This document shows positions 52,016-63,859 of a stretch of DNA of 64,000 nt, in pieces. The position numbers were made by a program, and so were the translations under genes. How positions within the stretch are numbered: position 1 is the stretch's first letter; every line of letters starts with the position of its first letter. The notes under the pieces were generated by a model. The model was not told where the DNA came from. It searched no databases and saw nothing but the letters and a program-made list of their open reading frames with translations. Source of the DNA: Edolisoma coerulescens. Its lineage: Eukaryota > Chordata > Aves > Passeriformes > Campephagidae. The stretch is from assembly GCA_013397115.1 (NCBI GenBank), contig VWZW01002761.1:509870-573869 (forward strand). Direction: 5' to 3'.

Positions 52016-54563
52016 TCACTTGCATGACTATAATTGTCCCAGGAAACATCCATAAGCAGAAGTTAATTTCTGACTGGATAAATTGATCTCGTGTTTCTTG
52101 CATTTTAATCTAAAACACAGGGAAACTATGCACAAGATTTTTGTGATTTTGAATATATTCCAAGTCAGTCCTAGGAAGAGACCATCATTTGTTTCTATCC
52201 TAGTCACCTGGGAAGAATGTCCTTTTTGCTCTTTGAATAGAGTAAGCAGATGTGTCATTGTGCTGAGTACTTTCTCAAGGGTTTGTCAGCTTTCTATTTC
52301 ATGCATCATTCACTCCTAGCTCTAGTAATCACACAAAGTAACATTTCATTAATGTGAAGGTAAAAAGCTGATAGGACACTGAGAAATAGTGTCTGCACAC
52401 AGTCATGTTGGGTTTCATTGTACTGTGCTACCCCAAGCAAATACTCCCAGCAATGTGATATCTGCTTAGTGTAAAATAAGTGACTGAACTGGAGTTTATT
52501 TTTAAATTTTCTTTAGGTTTGGGAATCCAAACAAAAAAACCTGAGTGAACCCAACCCCAGAGTTTTACAGAGACTGTAACTGAGATGGTGTACATCAAAA
52601 AAAAAAGTATTATCAGGACACAGACTTTTGCTTTCTTCGTACTGTCTATGAAGAGATACTCCAGTGTGTATTTTTCTGAACAGATAACATTCTCTCTCTG
52701 CTGGAGCCAGTGTTAGTAAGCCACGAAAATCAGGATTAATTTAAATTTGCATCACAGGTGGTGCAGAGTATTGACAAAGGGATTTGAATTGCAAATGGCT
52801 GTCAAAATGGCATGCTGGTTATACAAACACAAATGAACCCAGCATCAGTCAGTGTGAGACAGCTAATGGTGCGGAAATGGTGATGGCCTGCAACAGGTCT
52901 TATGCTCTCAATACTTACAGGTACTAAAAGGCACATTTACATTAAAGTTATAGAGTTGGAAAAAGTAAGCACTTAAAATTTTTTAATGAAAAAATAATTT
53001 ATTTGGGGTTTTCTGTGCGGCATCCCTATTTTAAATTCTTTAATGATATCATCACCTAACATTTTTCACTGAGTGCTTCTATTTGATAGATTCATTGCAA
53101 CAGGAAACAGAGATGTATATTTTCTCAATTTCAATTATCATTTACAAAGACTACAGCAGCATTCCTAAAAGAATATCGAAGACCATTTCTCTTAAGTGGA
53201 AAATGATATATGAAGCACTTTACATGAAATTACTTCACCTGAACATTAAAAAGTATTGTCACAAGGTAATTTTTTTTTTTTTTTTTACATTTTAGAAAGT
53301 GATTTAATTCTTCAATATCTCTCCTTTCTTCAGTCCACCACTGCACTGTAAGAAGCTGAAAGCAATTTTCAGCACTCTATATGTAACTTCTTTTAAATTA
53401 TGATGTTTTTATCACTTCCAAGTGCATTTTTCATTATTCAAGAATAAATAGATAGTGAAGGAAGGGAGCTGGAATAGTAGTGGAAACAAAAACATGGGTT
53501 CTGTTTCATGCACTTTGTCTATACAAACTATGATTAAGTAAAGTAACTCTACTTGTAACAAAAATCCATTATAAGGATTGTGCTTAGCTTTAGGTGTTGG
53601 TAGTCTATAAGCAATCTTAAGACCAGGTGTATGCTAAAAAGACTGTCATGAATAGAGATAGCTTTTAAGAATGCTATTTCCAAACTGGGATCACGAAATG
53701 GATAACTGCTGGTGATGGCAGGGTATCTGAAACGTAAGACAAGATAGAATAAAGCAACTTGACTCAAAAAATGTGCTCCAATATACAAGTCTATCACCTG
53801 TGTAAGAAGTGTGTATTTATTCTTTGGATGAAGCTAAGCACAAATTGTAAATGCTGAGTCTAGTGCAAGGATCACTGCACGAAGTTTCACTGTAGTCCCT
53901 GACAACTTTGTGAACAGGAAAACCCAGTGGTGTGGAAAGGCATGCACTAACCATAAAATGTAACAGATATGGAAAATAAGAGGCCTGTTCTTGCAGCTAT
54001 GGTTTGGGGAAAGAGTAACCAGAAGCCTCTGTCTAACCTTTCAGTCTTGTAAAGGACGGATGAAAACCAATTCTTATTTCAACAACAACAGTTGTTTAAG
54101 CCAGACAGATAAAGCATCCCTCGAGGAGGGGAAAGAAGAAAAGAAGATGTCCTGAATACATGGAGAAGCTGGACCAGTCAAGAAGAGAATATTGTCAAAC
54201 AGAAACTTGCTAATTGTTCTATAATTTTTCAACTTTTAGTGTACTATTTTAACATTTTCCTTAATAGAGTAAACCAAATTAACAGTCTTTCTTTAATCTT
54301 CTTTTATTTGTAGAGAAATCTAGCTCCATTGCTTTGGATATATTGACTCTCTTAATAGCAGGAAACAGCATGATCAGAGGAGGTCTACAAACCTTTCACA
54401 GTTTGTATGGTATAAATGAAAAACTCATCTTTACAAATACTATCTCAAATTAATGAAAGTTTAAATTAATCTCCTTTTGACCATGACAAGGAGCAAGTGA
54501 TAATCCTCACTAGCTTGTTGCTATTGCCTGCTCCTTGCTTTTAGGGTGTGTGTGCATTCTTAC
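52016..54563. other. Stretch without a firm gene
   Basis: Contains a minus-strand frame at 53549-53797 (82 codons to a stop) just after a TTCTTACACAG acceptor in phase 0. It is a weak candidate for a last exon after exon E. Otherwise nothing recognised. Confidence 0.4.
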
Positions 54564-54697
54564 TTCCTTAATTTTAAAAGCTGCATCTTCCTTTTCATGT
54601 ATTTTACGTGGCTTGATCTTCTTGACCTCTTGCATGAATTTCAGAGGATTCTTTCCATCAGTTAAGTCTGTTGGGGTTTCCGTTTTGACAGTTGTTC
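54564..54697 (-). CDS. Candidate internal exon, minus strand (exon E), lysine/glutamate rich
   Basis: The segment is flanked by a long T-rich tract ending AAG (acceptor at 54698-54700) and a strong GAA/GTAAGA donor (54563-54558). Only one of the three frames is open. It reads two bases plus 44 codons, with 34 of 44 codons purine-first. The product is strongly charged: TETPTDLTDGKNPLKF, then EVKKIKPRKIHEKEDAAF. An in-frame stop lies just upstream of the acceptor, so the open stretch begins where the exon would. It needs a phase-1 partner upstream. Exons C and F end in phase 0, so at least one linking exon is missing or a different neighbour is used. No family is recognised. Confidence 0.42.
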
Positions 54698-54913
54698 CTT
54701 AAAAAAAAATAAATAATTTGGTGGTACTGAAATTAACAGTACATTATCTCCAGTACAATAATGACAGCAGCATGACAACTTGCAAATTAATGATAAAATA
54801 GATTATCACCCTTTCAGACTTGTTTTTGAGATATTTTTCAACATAACTTCTTTGTGCAATATAGACTCTGGAACGTGTTAAACAGCAGCATAATTTATTG
54901 CTGTTTTCCACAG

Positions 54914-55069
54914 ACAGGATATTTTATTGAGGTTCACAAGCCTTGTATACCTTGTCAAACATGTGAGGAACACTTGATAAACCATTTTAAAAAGTGTTAC
55001 AGATGCAATCAGCCATTAATAGAACTAAAAATGCTGATTCTGGCCATGTTTGTTAAACACAGATGTTGA
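54914..55069 (+). pseudogene. Possible decayed RING-finger-like terminal exon
   Basis: After a good acceptor (GCTGTTTTCCACAG) the frame reads 51 codons to a TGA. Cysteines are spaced as in the C-terminal half of a RING domain of the MUL1/MGRN1 kind: FIEVHKPC, CQTC, then a leucine-rich spacer, KKCYRC and NQPL. In real RINGs the first part carries Cys-x-His, but here that position reads Val-His-Lys with one extra residue, and the N-terminal Cys pairs are absent. It therefore could not bind two zincs as written. It may be an old exon or retrocopy that has decayed, or coincidence. The same frame is open upstream to 54854. Confidence 0.25.
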
Positions 55070-55789
55070 TGGCTCTCCTATATAATCTTTGCAAGTTTTC
55101 TTTTGTAGGCCAGTTTGCGCGTCTTTTACAAGACGTATTCTCCCATGATTTGTTTTATTCAATTATTTTAGTATCAGGATCTTCATGCTAGTAGTACTTC
55201 ACTGTCTTATGCTGGTGCTCAGAGGTTTCCATCAGAGATGGACTTTACGATACAATAAATGTGTGCGCAGTTTACTATGGGCTGTAAAAAGCTTATTTGC
55301 TAAGGAGCTCATGATGTAGAGGTGAACAAATGTCATGAGCCTCTTGTAGCCTCTTACACCACCAGAATTTAATTATGATCGTCTGGAAAGCAGTGTCCTT
55401 CCTGCAACACAAAATAAAATATATTTTTTTTCTTTTTTTCTATCACATGGGATGAGCAAACAATAATAAATTATTCTCATGTCCTTGTCTCTTTTCATCA
55501 GGAATGGAATCTTTGTGATTGAGGTAATGCTCATTCTTGGTTTCTTGAACTGTTTTCCAAATCCTGTAATTCAGTTTTGGTAGAATTACACACTAGTCAT
55601 CAGCAAATGGTCAACACTTGTCGAACAAAGTCATAATATCATTGGGATGTGAGTAAAAAGTTGAAATTCTTCTATGATTTTTCTCTCTGGATATAATCCC
55701 AAAATGAAATTCCAGGATTACAGCTGGGTATTCTTTTGTCTTTAGACAGGAGACAGGAGGAAGACTGCAGGATCTCATCACTGAGTTAT

Positions 55790-56155
55790 CATGGAATCAT
55801 AGAATGATTTGGATTGGGAGGGACTTTAAAGACCACCTAGTTCTAACTCCCACTTCCATGGGCAGGGACACCTTCCAGTAGACCAGGTTGCTCAGACCTC
55901 TATCCAACCTGACCCTGAGAACATCCAGGGATGGGGAGACCCCAGCCTCTCTGGACGATCTGTTCCAGTGCCTCACCACCATCACAGGAAAGAATTTCTG
56001 CCTGATATCTAAACTATATATACCCTATTTCAGTTAAAAGCCATTCCCCCTTGTCCTATCACTCCACACCCTTTTCAAAAATCCCTCTACAGATCTCTTT
56101 AGTGACTTTAGACACTGAAAGGTGCTATAAGATCTCCCTAAAACCTGTGCATCTC
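55790..56155 (-). mobile_element. CR1 LINE 3' fragment
   Basis: Antisense CR1 tail: 'catggaatcatagaatgatt', 'gggcagggacaccttccagt', 'ctgttccagtgcctcaccac', 'gccattcccccttgtcctat'. Well preserved. Confidence 0.95.
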
Positions 56156-58447
56156 TAACAAGAGTTTTGGTTCTTTGTTTGTTTGTTTTCTGAATGTGCT
56201 GGAGCTATCACATTATAAAGCCTTTAATTTTTAAATCTGATCTGCATTTTGACTGGTGTTGATGATGGCCCCAAATGATACTCTGCAACATGAGAGCTGA
56301 GTGAGGATAATGTAGGGTGGTGGCAGTCTGAGTACCTGTCATCTCACACCAAAACTAAAGCTCTTCAAAAGATAGTAGCAACAAATTTAAGAGAAGAAAA
56401 AGCCAGTCCTATTGGACATGTTGTAGTTTCTTCTATCCTCAATGAAGCCATAGACAATTACTTTTCACTAAAAATTGTGAAACTGTGACCATCATTGGAT
56501 GATCCATCAGGGACATTTCCAAGGCATGCATCTTCCTGAACAGTACCAGAAATAGATCTTTCAGTATTGTATTCACACACTTCTTGCTCACAGTAAAATA
56601 CTGAAAGATTAACCAGATACCACTAAATTGGTGCATTGTGGATCTCTGTATGATCTGAACAGGCAGTGCATTACAAGATTTGGAAACTGCTTGTTCTGCT
56701 GCGAAAAATTCTCTACTACTTCAACAATTAAAACCCTTATGCGGATTGTGTGAAGCATATTTATTGTTGTTGTTAATTGGAATGCATGGATCAAAGGAGG
56801 AAAGGTGCTATCTGTGAGTTGAACCTGACTTCTCTGGATACAGTGAGATTTAAGTTCAGACACTTCTCTCTAGTATTTATTATTTGTGTCTTGCTAACAT
56901 TGTCCTGTGATTATTTTTAAGAAATTCTGGTCTGCTTTACTTTGTAAGTCAATTACTTTTATAAATTCACACAAATGCTCTCTCAGAGGATAAGTTCAAG
57001 GAAGTAATATATTTTAGGGTCTCTTGTGTCTCCTCCAACAGTTACATCTGGCCTGATCATGAAGATTAACTCTGTAGCTCAAAAGGAGGTCTGTTAATGA
57101 GCATTAATATGGCAACCCTGTCTGTGAGGTCAGGAAAGAGCAAGAAGGGGAATGAACGCATTCAAGGATCTGAATAACAGGAGATGAGACTATGATCATT
57201 CCCAGTATAGAGCCAGCTTCGGGTGTGGTCAAGCTGCTGTGACACATAAACCAGACTTTTGTATCTTGGTGCCTTCAAGTGTGTGTGTCCCGAGCATCCA
57301 TGAGTGAACTCATCCTCTGGAGAACCCCTGGAGGTCATAGCAGTTCATTGTGGAGCTCCCGAACTGAGACACAAAGCAAGAGAAAATATAGAAGCCATTC
57401 CTGAGAGCAGAGCACATTAGACTGAGGTCACTGACAGAGCACTGAGGAACACGCTCTTCCCTTTACCTGAGTTGAGAAGGGTTAAATACAACCAGGGTGC
57501 CTAGGTTGAGTGGCAGCTACTTTTTGAAGGAGCTAGTGGGAGTCCGCAAGGCCGGAATGTTCTTTTGTAGAAATGTTACTTTGTTCTCAGTAAATTGTTC
57601 CCACTTTGAGCCTCACTTAGAGGAAAATGTTATAAGCAGGCAAAGCTCAGATATGGTTTTCTTTAAAATTCTCATTTTCAATATGAAGATAGAGCAGAAT
57701 TTTGTAACTGTTGGAACATCTGAGAATTTGCTTTAGTCATGCACTTTTCTAGAATATATTTTCTGGTTAAGATTCTTCCACTTTATAATTGCAGTGCTGT
57801 TTTTTCATAAGTAATAAAAATAAAGTGTTATTTTCATGTTCCCTTGAGTAGCTTAAAAACTACATTTTTTGAAGTAACTGACTACTATAGTTATATAATG
57901 CACATTCTGTATACAGGAAGCTCTAGGCATATAGTTTTAAAATACACAGTGGTCATTGAGTTACACTTTGTGATTTTTTTCCTTGGTTAGATATGCCTTT
58001 TCCACTCTTGAATACTTCTGGTAAAGAATGTTAAAAAAAGAAAACACACCAATGTGTTCTTAGTTTAAATTTGTATTGCTTTTTGTTTGTTTTTGCTTGT
58101 TTTTGCTTGTTTTTTGCTTCTTTTGGGCCTTTAAAATCTGAAAATTATATACAATATTTTGTAAATATGTCTCAATTCTTTTTTTACAATTTGCGTTGTT
58201 GTGATGAAAAATGGATGTTCATGTTTTAGAGGAAAAAGCTCCTAGTTTTTGAGGTTTTCTAGAAGGACCTAAAATGAAATCTAGGTTTAATATTAATGAA
58301 ATAGTGACAGAAACAAAAACTATGAAGATTTTAAATCTAGCTTTTCATTTCAATAGGTGAATACTATTACTTATTGTCTTAGCAATTCAACAAAAACTTG
58401 AAGCATGAAAATAATGATAAGAAGTAAATCCAATTGACAGCTCTTAC
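56156..58447. other. Gene-free stretch, possible intron
   Basis: No certain feature. A 34-base splice-flanked minus-strand segment at 57467-57500 has the phase (0 to 1) needed to link exons F and E, but it is too short to call. Confidence 0.4.
58081..58120. repeat. (GCTTGTTTTT)n-like T-rich repeat
   Basis: Three imperfect units of TTTTTGCTTG type, with no terminal LINE or SINE sequence attached. Confidence 0.7.
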
Positions 58448-58495
58448 CACGTCCAGGTTAGAAGCTCTGTCTCTTTTATTTTGAAAGATTTTACT
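58448..58495 (-). CDS. Candidate short exon, minus strand (exon F)
   Basis: A 48-base segment lies between a strong acceptor (pyrimidine-rich, ending CTCAACAG) and a strong donor (GTG/GTAAGA). In phase 0 it reads 16 codons, SKIFQNKRDRASNLDV, compatible with exon C. A second frame is also open, so the frame is not decided by stops. If it is used with exon C, the spliced intron of about 4.8 kb (58496-63266) would contain the whole TAS2R gene on the opposite strand. Function unknown. Confidence 0.25.
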
Positions 58496-59586
58496 CTGTT
58501 GAGAAATGGACTCCAGAAAAAAACTATCAACTTTCCCACAAAAACAGTAAATATTTTACTGCCAAAAAAACTTCCAGGCTTCTTAAAGTGGCCAAATGAT
58601 CTCAGCTGCTTCTCACCCTGTTGTCAAAGTCATAATTGTATTTCATATTTCTCTATTGCAAGAAATAATATATAGAAAATATAAATTTGCCAATGTTGTA
58701 GTCATAGGTAGGATTCATGGGTCTGGAGTTGAGAAGGTGAGGACACATTGTTCTCTAAACTAGACATATTTCTTTATAAATAAGCACTAGTGGAGGATGC
58801 AGATTAGTGGGGCCCACCAGTGTTCTGGACTGTGCTCATTACAATATCAGCCAAAGACATGGATGAAGATGGATGACACATTTTCACTTTATAAAGCAGA
58901 AGAGGTCTAAATTCACTGTCTAGACTTACAAACTCTGTGGCATGTGGGGAGATAGAAGCTGAGACAGTGAAACAGCTGCAGAAGGTGGGGTTTTTATCAG
59001 AATTCTTCTAGGTGGACTGCTCTACTTGACTAGCTTGTTCTCAGTGCTTGTAGGCTACTGTCGTCTTTTGATCCCAAATATATGCCCACATATAAGAAGT
59101 AGACAGCTAAATGTAGCAATAATCTTTGGATAAGTACAGCCTTGTTTTCTGGAGTGCTCCTCTAGAATAGGGCTGGAGGCTGTGTAATTTTCTACGTGTT
59201 AAAGCGGTTGCATTTGATTTGTCTAGTTATAATTTATAGACCTTCAACACAGCCTGAAGGATACTAGTTACAATATAAGACTTCTTTGTCCCCTGACATA
59301 CTCTGCTGCCTCTGTTGGGTTTCATGTTGCATCCACCTCCACATTGTTGGGTACTGCTCTAACCAGAGAGCCACAGAGCTTTCTGTCACTCTAGACAAGA
59401 ATATAAACTGTAGGACACAAGTTGTGTAGGTTAATACAGCTGGCTATCTCACACCCCTAAGGAAAAGCATAGGCAAATCTTATGCATGTAAAAGGTTAAT
59501 CATTAAATCTTTCTCTGATTTGCACACTCAGGAAGAACATCAATCAATTCTCAGTATCATTTCCAGATCCGCTATCATTTGCAGAT
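58496..59586. other. Upstream flank of TAS2R
   Basis: No gene, repeat or clear promoter recognised in the kilobase before the TAS2R gene. Confidence 0.45.
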
Positions 59587-59609
59587 GTCTTTCTCTTCCT
59601 AGATATAAG
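59587..59609 (+). promoter_or_regulatory. Possible 5'-UTR splice acceptor or TATA-like box upstream of TAS2R
   Basis: A pyrimidine run ends in AG at 59601-59602, about 110 bases before the TAS2R start, and TATAAG follows at 59604-59609. Some vertebrate TAS2R transcripts have a non-coding 5' exon, so this could be its acceptor. It could equally be a weak TATA-like element. Sequence alone cannot decide. Confidence 0.2.
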
Positions 59610-59709
59610 ATGAACAGGCAGGAGTTTGACTAGTCAGATATCATCTGAACTGCTCAACTTCCTGCACAGCTACACAGGCTAATCAGGCAGAAGTGACCAA
59701 AGCAGCAAG

Positions 59710-60675
59710 ATGTTGCCACCACTTCTTATAATTTCGATCAGCCTTGTAGCTATTGAAGTTGTTGTTGGATTTATTGGAAATGGATTTATTACAACTGTTA
59801 ATATCATTAACTGGATCAAAAGCAAAAATATTTCTTCTGCTGATATGATCCTGATCTTTTTGAGCACATCAAGATTTATCTTGCAAGTGACAGTCCTGAT
59901 GCATATCCACAGTCTCTACTTTGCAGATGTGCTTAAGTTGGCTTCAGTGTACAAAGACTTTGGTGCTGTGTGGATGTTTGTGAACCATGCCAGCTTGTGG
60001 TTCAGTACCTGGCTCTATGTACTCTACTGTGTAAAAATAATCAATGTCACCCACTGGCTGCTGCTGCAAATCAAGCGCAGAATATCTGGGATGGTGCCAT
60101 GGCTTCTTCTTGGATCGCTGGTGATCTCTTCTATGACTTCTCTTCCTTTACTATGGATTACACCCAGCACTTACCTATGCAGCTCAACAGGGAACTGCAG
60201 AGAAAATAGCACAGCTCATATCATGGACTGGGATAGTTCATTTCTGTACTTGCTGCTTCTTTACTTTGTAGGTTGCTTTTTCCCTCTAGTACTCTCCGTG
60301 GTGACCTCAGCTCTGTTAATTACTTCTCTGTGGAAACACAGAAGGACAATGCAATGCTATGCAGATACTTTCAGGGATGCTCTGATAGATGTTCACCTAA
60401 CTGCCATTAAATCCATAATTTCTTTCTTAATCCTGTATCTTTCCAGTTTTGTAGCTCAAATTCTGTTGATACTGTCGACATCTCAAAGTAAAGATGTTGT
60501 GAAAGTTGCAGTATCCTTAGTTGTAGCTGGGGCATATCCTTCCATGCACTCAATTATCCTGATCATAGTCAATTCAAAACTGAAATGGGAATTTAGGAAC
60601 CTTTGCCTGCATTTTAAGTGCCATTTGGAAGACAATCCTCCAAGCCCCAGGCTTGAGAGAAACACTCTCCAGTAA
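59710..60675 (+). CDS. TAS2R40-like: Bitter taste receptor, type 2 (TAS2R40-like), complete single-exon gene
   Basis: A G protein-coupled receptor that senses bitter compounds at the plasma membrane of taste and other chemosensory cells and signals through a gustducin-type G protein. The intact 321-residue frame fits the usual TAS2R length of about 290-330 and the intronless coding region of the family. Seven hydrophobic segments lie at about residues 5-30, 43-68, 86-112, 128-150, 178-205, 229-254 and 263-288. Family marks are GNGFI in TM1 (Asn24), the TM2 Ser-Arg (54-55), LYCVKII after TM3, LITSLWKH ending TM5 (203-210), and HSIILI followed by NSKLKW in TM7 (280-293). Asn166 in extracellular loop 2 is in an N-glycosylation sequon (NST), as in most TAS2Rs. 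The start has A at -3 and opens directly into the TM1-like stretch, with no better upstream ATG. There is no frameshift or premature stop. The family is certain. The exact orthologue is inferred: avian members are often named TAS2R40-like, but TAS2R7- or TAS2R9-like is possible. Confidence 0.95.
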   Translation: MLPPLLIISISLVAIEVVVGFIGNGFITTVNIINWIKSKNISSADMILIFLSTSRFILQVTVLMHIHSLYFADVLKLASVYKDFGAVWMFVNHASLWFSTWLYVLYCVKIINVTHWLLLQIKRRISGMVPWLLLGSLVISSMTSLPLLWITPSTYLCSSTGNCRENSTAHIMDWDSSFLYLLLLYFVGCFFPLVLSVVTSALLITSLWKHRRTMQCYADTFRDALIDVHLTAIKSIISFLILYLSSFVAQILLILSTSQSKDVVKVAVSLVVAGAYPSMHSIILIIVNSKLKWEFRNLCLHFKCHLEDNPPSPRLERNTLQ

Positions 60676-60858
60676 GACATCTGAAATCAAGACTCTCATG
60701 TGTTGTTTCACTGTCTTTTTTCTTAATTGGTAACTTTCATCTTCCAAAGACTTCTTGACTAGTTCTCCTTACCATTTCAGAGCATCTGAAATAATGTGCA
60801 TTTTTGCCTTACTTGTGCACCACTCCAGCTCCTTCCATCCTACTTTATATAGAGTGAG

Positions 60859-60864
60859 AATAAA
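60859..60864 (+). terminator. Candidate polyadenylation signal AATAAA for the TAS2R transcript
   Basis: A perfect AATAAA lies about 184 bases after the TAS2R stop and is the first one downstream. AATAAA is common in AT-rich DNA, so the assignment rests on position only. Confidence 0.35.
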
Positions 60865-63266
60865 AATGTACTGAATGAAAACAATATACTTAAATAATGA
60901 ATCAGTTTCAGGTTGCTTTGTGATTTCAGATTATCAGTTTAAGACTGAAAGTTTTATTACCTGTTTGAATTGAAGAAAATGGCACTAAAACAGACAAGAA
61001 TGTACAGAGCTCACAAATACCAGCTCTCAGCTAAAGGATTTTTCACCTGAGAAGGTTAAAATTTGACTAACAACATGTTCTGCAAGTCATAGCTAGTGTT
61101 ACATGGAAAAAGAATATGCTTTTAACCTGGAAAACCTACCTGAGGGAAAATTAAGATTTGGAAACATACAGCAAATTAATATAATCAAATTACATTCTGA
61201 ATGAGGTTTATTTGTGTTAGGATTCCAGTATGTCTGTAACAATGTAGTAGTTAAATACCTATTTAAAAAGGATACTTTTGTTTGAAACATATGTTATGCT
61301 TATTTGTTTGGTTTTCTTGAAAGTGGATTACCAAGGTGTTCATTACAATGTGAAATGATGTGGGTACATATAACTACCTGTAGAAAATATTGTTGAATTG
61401 ACCATTCTGATCATAGATTTGCCTTTATTGTCATGATTTGCTATTGCTTTGAGTAGTTGGGAGTTGTTTCTAAGGCTGTTCTCTTTTAATATTTTATATT
61501 ACTATAAAGTTTCACATGAGGTTGGTGAAATATATTCAACAAGTCCTGTCGTGTTTTATCAAATAATGTGTTTGATAAATCTATTCTAAAGTTCTCAGCT
61601 CATGTCAAGTATTTTTATGCTGTACATTTCTCTTCAGGAGTTTATATAATGCCAGATTATAAATTACTGTAGTGAGAGTTTCAGTCCCACCTAGAAAATT
61701 ATTGAGCAAACTTATTGGAGTGCAGTGGCCTCAGTTTTTGAAACATCAGAGTAATAAGTTTATAAAATGCTTTGAAAATCACTGTTTAATAACATTAGAT
61801 AAAGAGTGAATATAATTGATTGGTTTTAATTGATATCTTAAAATATTTTTGAGAATGAACTATATGTTAATAGGACAAATAAAAGGATGTCTGTTGATAC
61901 GAAGGGATATGATTATTAGCACATGCAAACCACTGGTTCAGACTGCAGAGCAGAAGGGAGGGTCGTTAATCTCACAAACACAGTGTCTGGAGGCACAGCA
62001 CACTGTACTATACAACTAAGGCTTCCCTGATGTCCAGTGCTGTGGTGCTGAATCAAGAGAGACACAAAAGTCCCTCCATGGAAGCAGATGAGAACCATCA
62101 TGCTCTTGTCACAGCAGCACTCTGCTCTGCTCTACAGCTGCATGCCCTGCCAGCATGGACCCAGGTTAGAGCAGTTATACATCAATAGCTCTTCCAGCTG
62201 GCAACATCACGAAAATAAAGTGTCCTGAAAGAGATGAGTTTGCTTGAGACTTTTTTATTGTGGGGTGGTTGGTGGTGGTATTTGTTTTTTTGAAGCTGAT
62301 AATTTCCCCAGTGAGCTAATTTCTCTTCAGGTATTTCCAAACCCTTTTCTAGAGACAGTCTGAAGTAAAGGGATCAGAGCCAAAGATGATAATAACGGCC
62401 CTTGCTCAGCTTCTTCACTGCCTTCTCACCTTCAGGAGAGGGAGTTCTGAGGCAGGAGCAATCATCAATAAAATATCCTCCAGTGCTTCCGGGGGAGGCG
62501 GGGGACAAAGCTCAAGGACTTGATGTCTTTATATTGTATTGATGAAAGTTTTGTTACACACAGCATAGAGTGAGATAGATGGGTACATAAATTAGAATTT
62601 TAAATGACTGGATTGGTAAATAAATTATTAGTTTTGTCCTTTTCCATTCCATCCTTCCCTCAAGCTTGAGTTTATTTTCATGACTTCTTCCACAGTACAT
62701 ACAGATCCCTATTTGTTGTTTGATCTTACCCTGCTCTTTGGATTTCATCCTATACCACCCTAAAATAATCCTCTGTATTCTCTTCAGATCTAGCCTTCTC
62801 TTTCAGGTACGTTTTAAAAAAGCTTTCTCATTATTATTTTACAAAAAAAAAAATCATTCACCAAATTACAGTAGACTTATTTCTATATCTAGTTTATTCC
62901 AGAAAGCAGATCAATAAACCTGATGAATGTTTTGGCAACTATTTGTGCCCCAAAAAATCATAAAAATAACTTTGTTGAGATTTCATTGCCTAAGAAGTGT
63001 TTATATGATGATTGAAAATAAGACTGAGTTCACCAGCACATTTCCCCTGGAAGTTTTCAAAATACATGAAATGGGGACAACATGAATGGGAAAATACTGT
63101 CTGCAGTTTGTATAAGGCCAGAAACTGTGGCAGCACCAAAATCATTGCAAGTATGATGAAAAATGGTGATTAGTGCAGTTGTTCATACCGGCTACGTGAA
63201 AACCAAACATTGTCTTCTCCAACTTTTTTTAAAATTTTTTTTTTTTTTAAGTGCCATTGGGCTTAC
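60865..63266. other. Downstream flank of TAS2R, possible intron of a minus-strand gene
   Basis: AT-rich with no recognised repeat. Splice-flanked minus-strand segments at 61140-61233 and 63034-63124 are phase-compatible alternatives for linking exon C to exon E, but neither has coding support. Confidence 0.4.
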
Positions 63267-63320
63267 TTTTTCCAGTTGAGAATTCATCACACTTCTGTTT
63301 CCAGGAAAAGCAATATTTTG
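63267..63320 (-). CDS. Candidate short exon, minus strand (exon C)
   Basis: This 54-base stretch has a good acceptor (TTTCTGCACAG) and a strong donor (GTAAGC). It reads 18 codons in phase 0 at both ends, so it would join exon B without a frame change. The product is QNIAFPGN followed by RSVMNSQLEK. It is too short for coding statistics, and splice-site pairs like this also occur by chance. Belonging to the same gene as exons A and B is an inference from strand, phase and 311-base spacing. Confidence 0.27.
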
Positions 63321-63631
63321 CTGTGCAGAAATTAAGGGACTTTTGATTGCAATCTCAGTAGCATGTCCATGATGCTGGCAAAATTCTCACTACCAGTCTT
63401 CCAGCATGTGAATCAGAAAGAACTGCCACAGATATTCTGAGTTTCAACTGCTGGCCTGCTTTGTCACATCTTTGCTTTTGCCTGCATTAATCAGAGGCTC
63501 TACCTGAGCAAATCATTAGCAGGGTGGTGGATATGAGCTCTGCTGTCTCTAACATGATATCTCTCCTCTTCTAGCCATGCAGTCTTCCTTTGCCCTTTCT
63601 GAGAGTTTGCTGCTCTCCGTGATGTAATTAC

Positions 63632-63771
63632 CTCTCTGCAGGGTACGTAAGTCAACGCTGCCATCTCCATGGATCCCAGAACAGATGCTCCTATAAATGC
63701 TGCTAAAACTCCAGTCTTCACTTTTGCTGGTTTTCTAGCGGTAATCAGGAAGCTTTTCACCTTCTTTGCAT
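63632..63771 (-). CDS. Candidate internal exon of the same minus-strand gene (exon B)
   Basis: A 140-base minus-strand segment runs from a TGTCAG acceptor to a GAG/GTAATT donor. It opens with two bases that complete the codon left by exon A and then reads 46 codons without a stop, ending in phase 0. Thirty-four of the 46 codons begin with a purine, a bias expected of true coding sequence. The product starts basic (AKKVKSF, ARKPAKVK) and then has an uncharged stretch from VLAAFIGASVLGS to AALTYV, which could be a membrane or buried helix. The family is not recognised. Context: it lies 3 kb beyond the TAS2R on the opposite strand. The frame stays open past the donor for about 90 bases, so the splice boundary is inferred. 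Confidence 0.42.
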
Positions 63772-63859
63772 CTGACAGCACAATGGCGCTAATTTATTCT
63801 GAATAATTTCGGGTAATTTCAAAAGTAAAATAAGTGTCAATGAAAATACCACACTGTAC

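Noticed and set aside
53549..53797. Possible last exon of the minus-strand gene
   Set aside because: The acceptor is reasonable and the phase fits exon E, but the translation is AT-driven hydrophobic sequence with no polyadenylation signal I could confirm.
60483..60680. Antisense open frame inside TAS2R
   Set aside because: Shadow of the receptor coding sequence.
61140..61233. Minus-strand segment with strong CAG/GTAGGT donor
   Set aside because: It is in phase between exons C and E, but the composition is not coding-like. It competes with the alternatives at 57467-57500 and 63034-63124.
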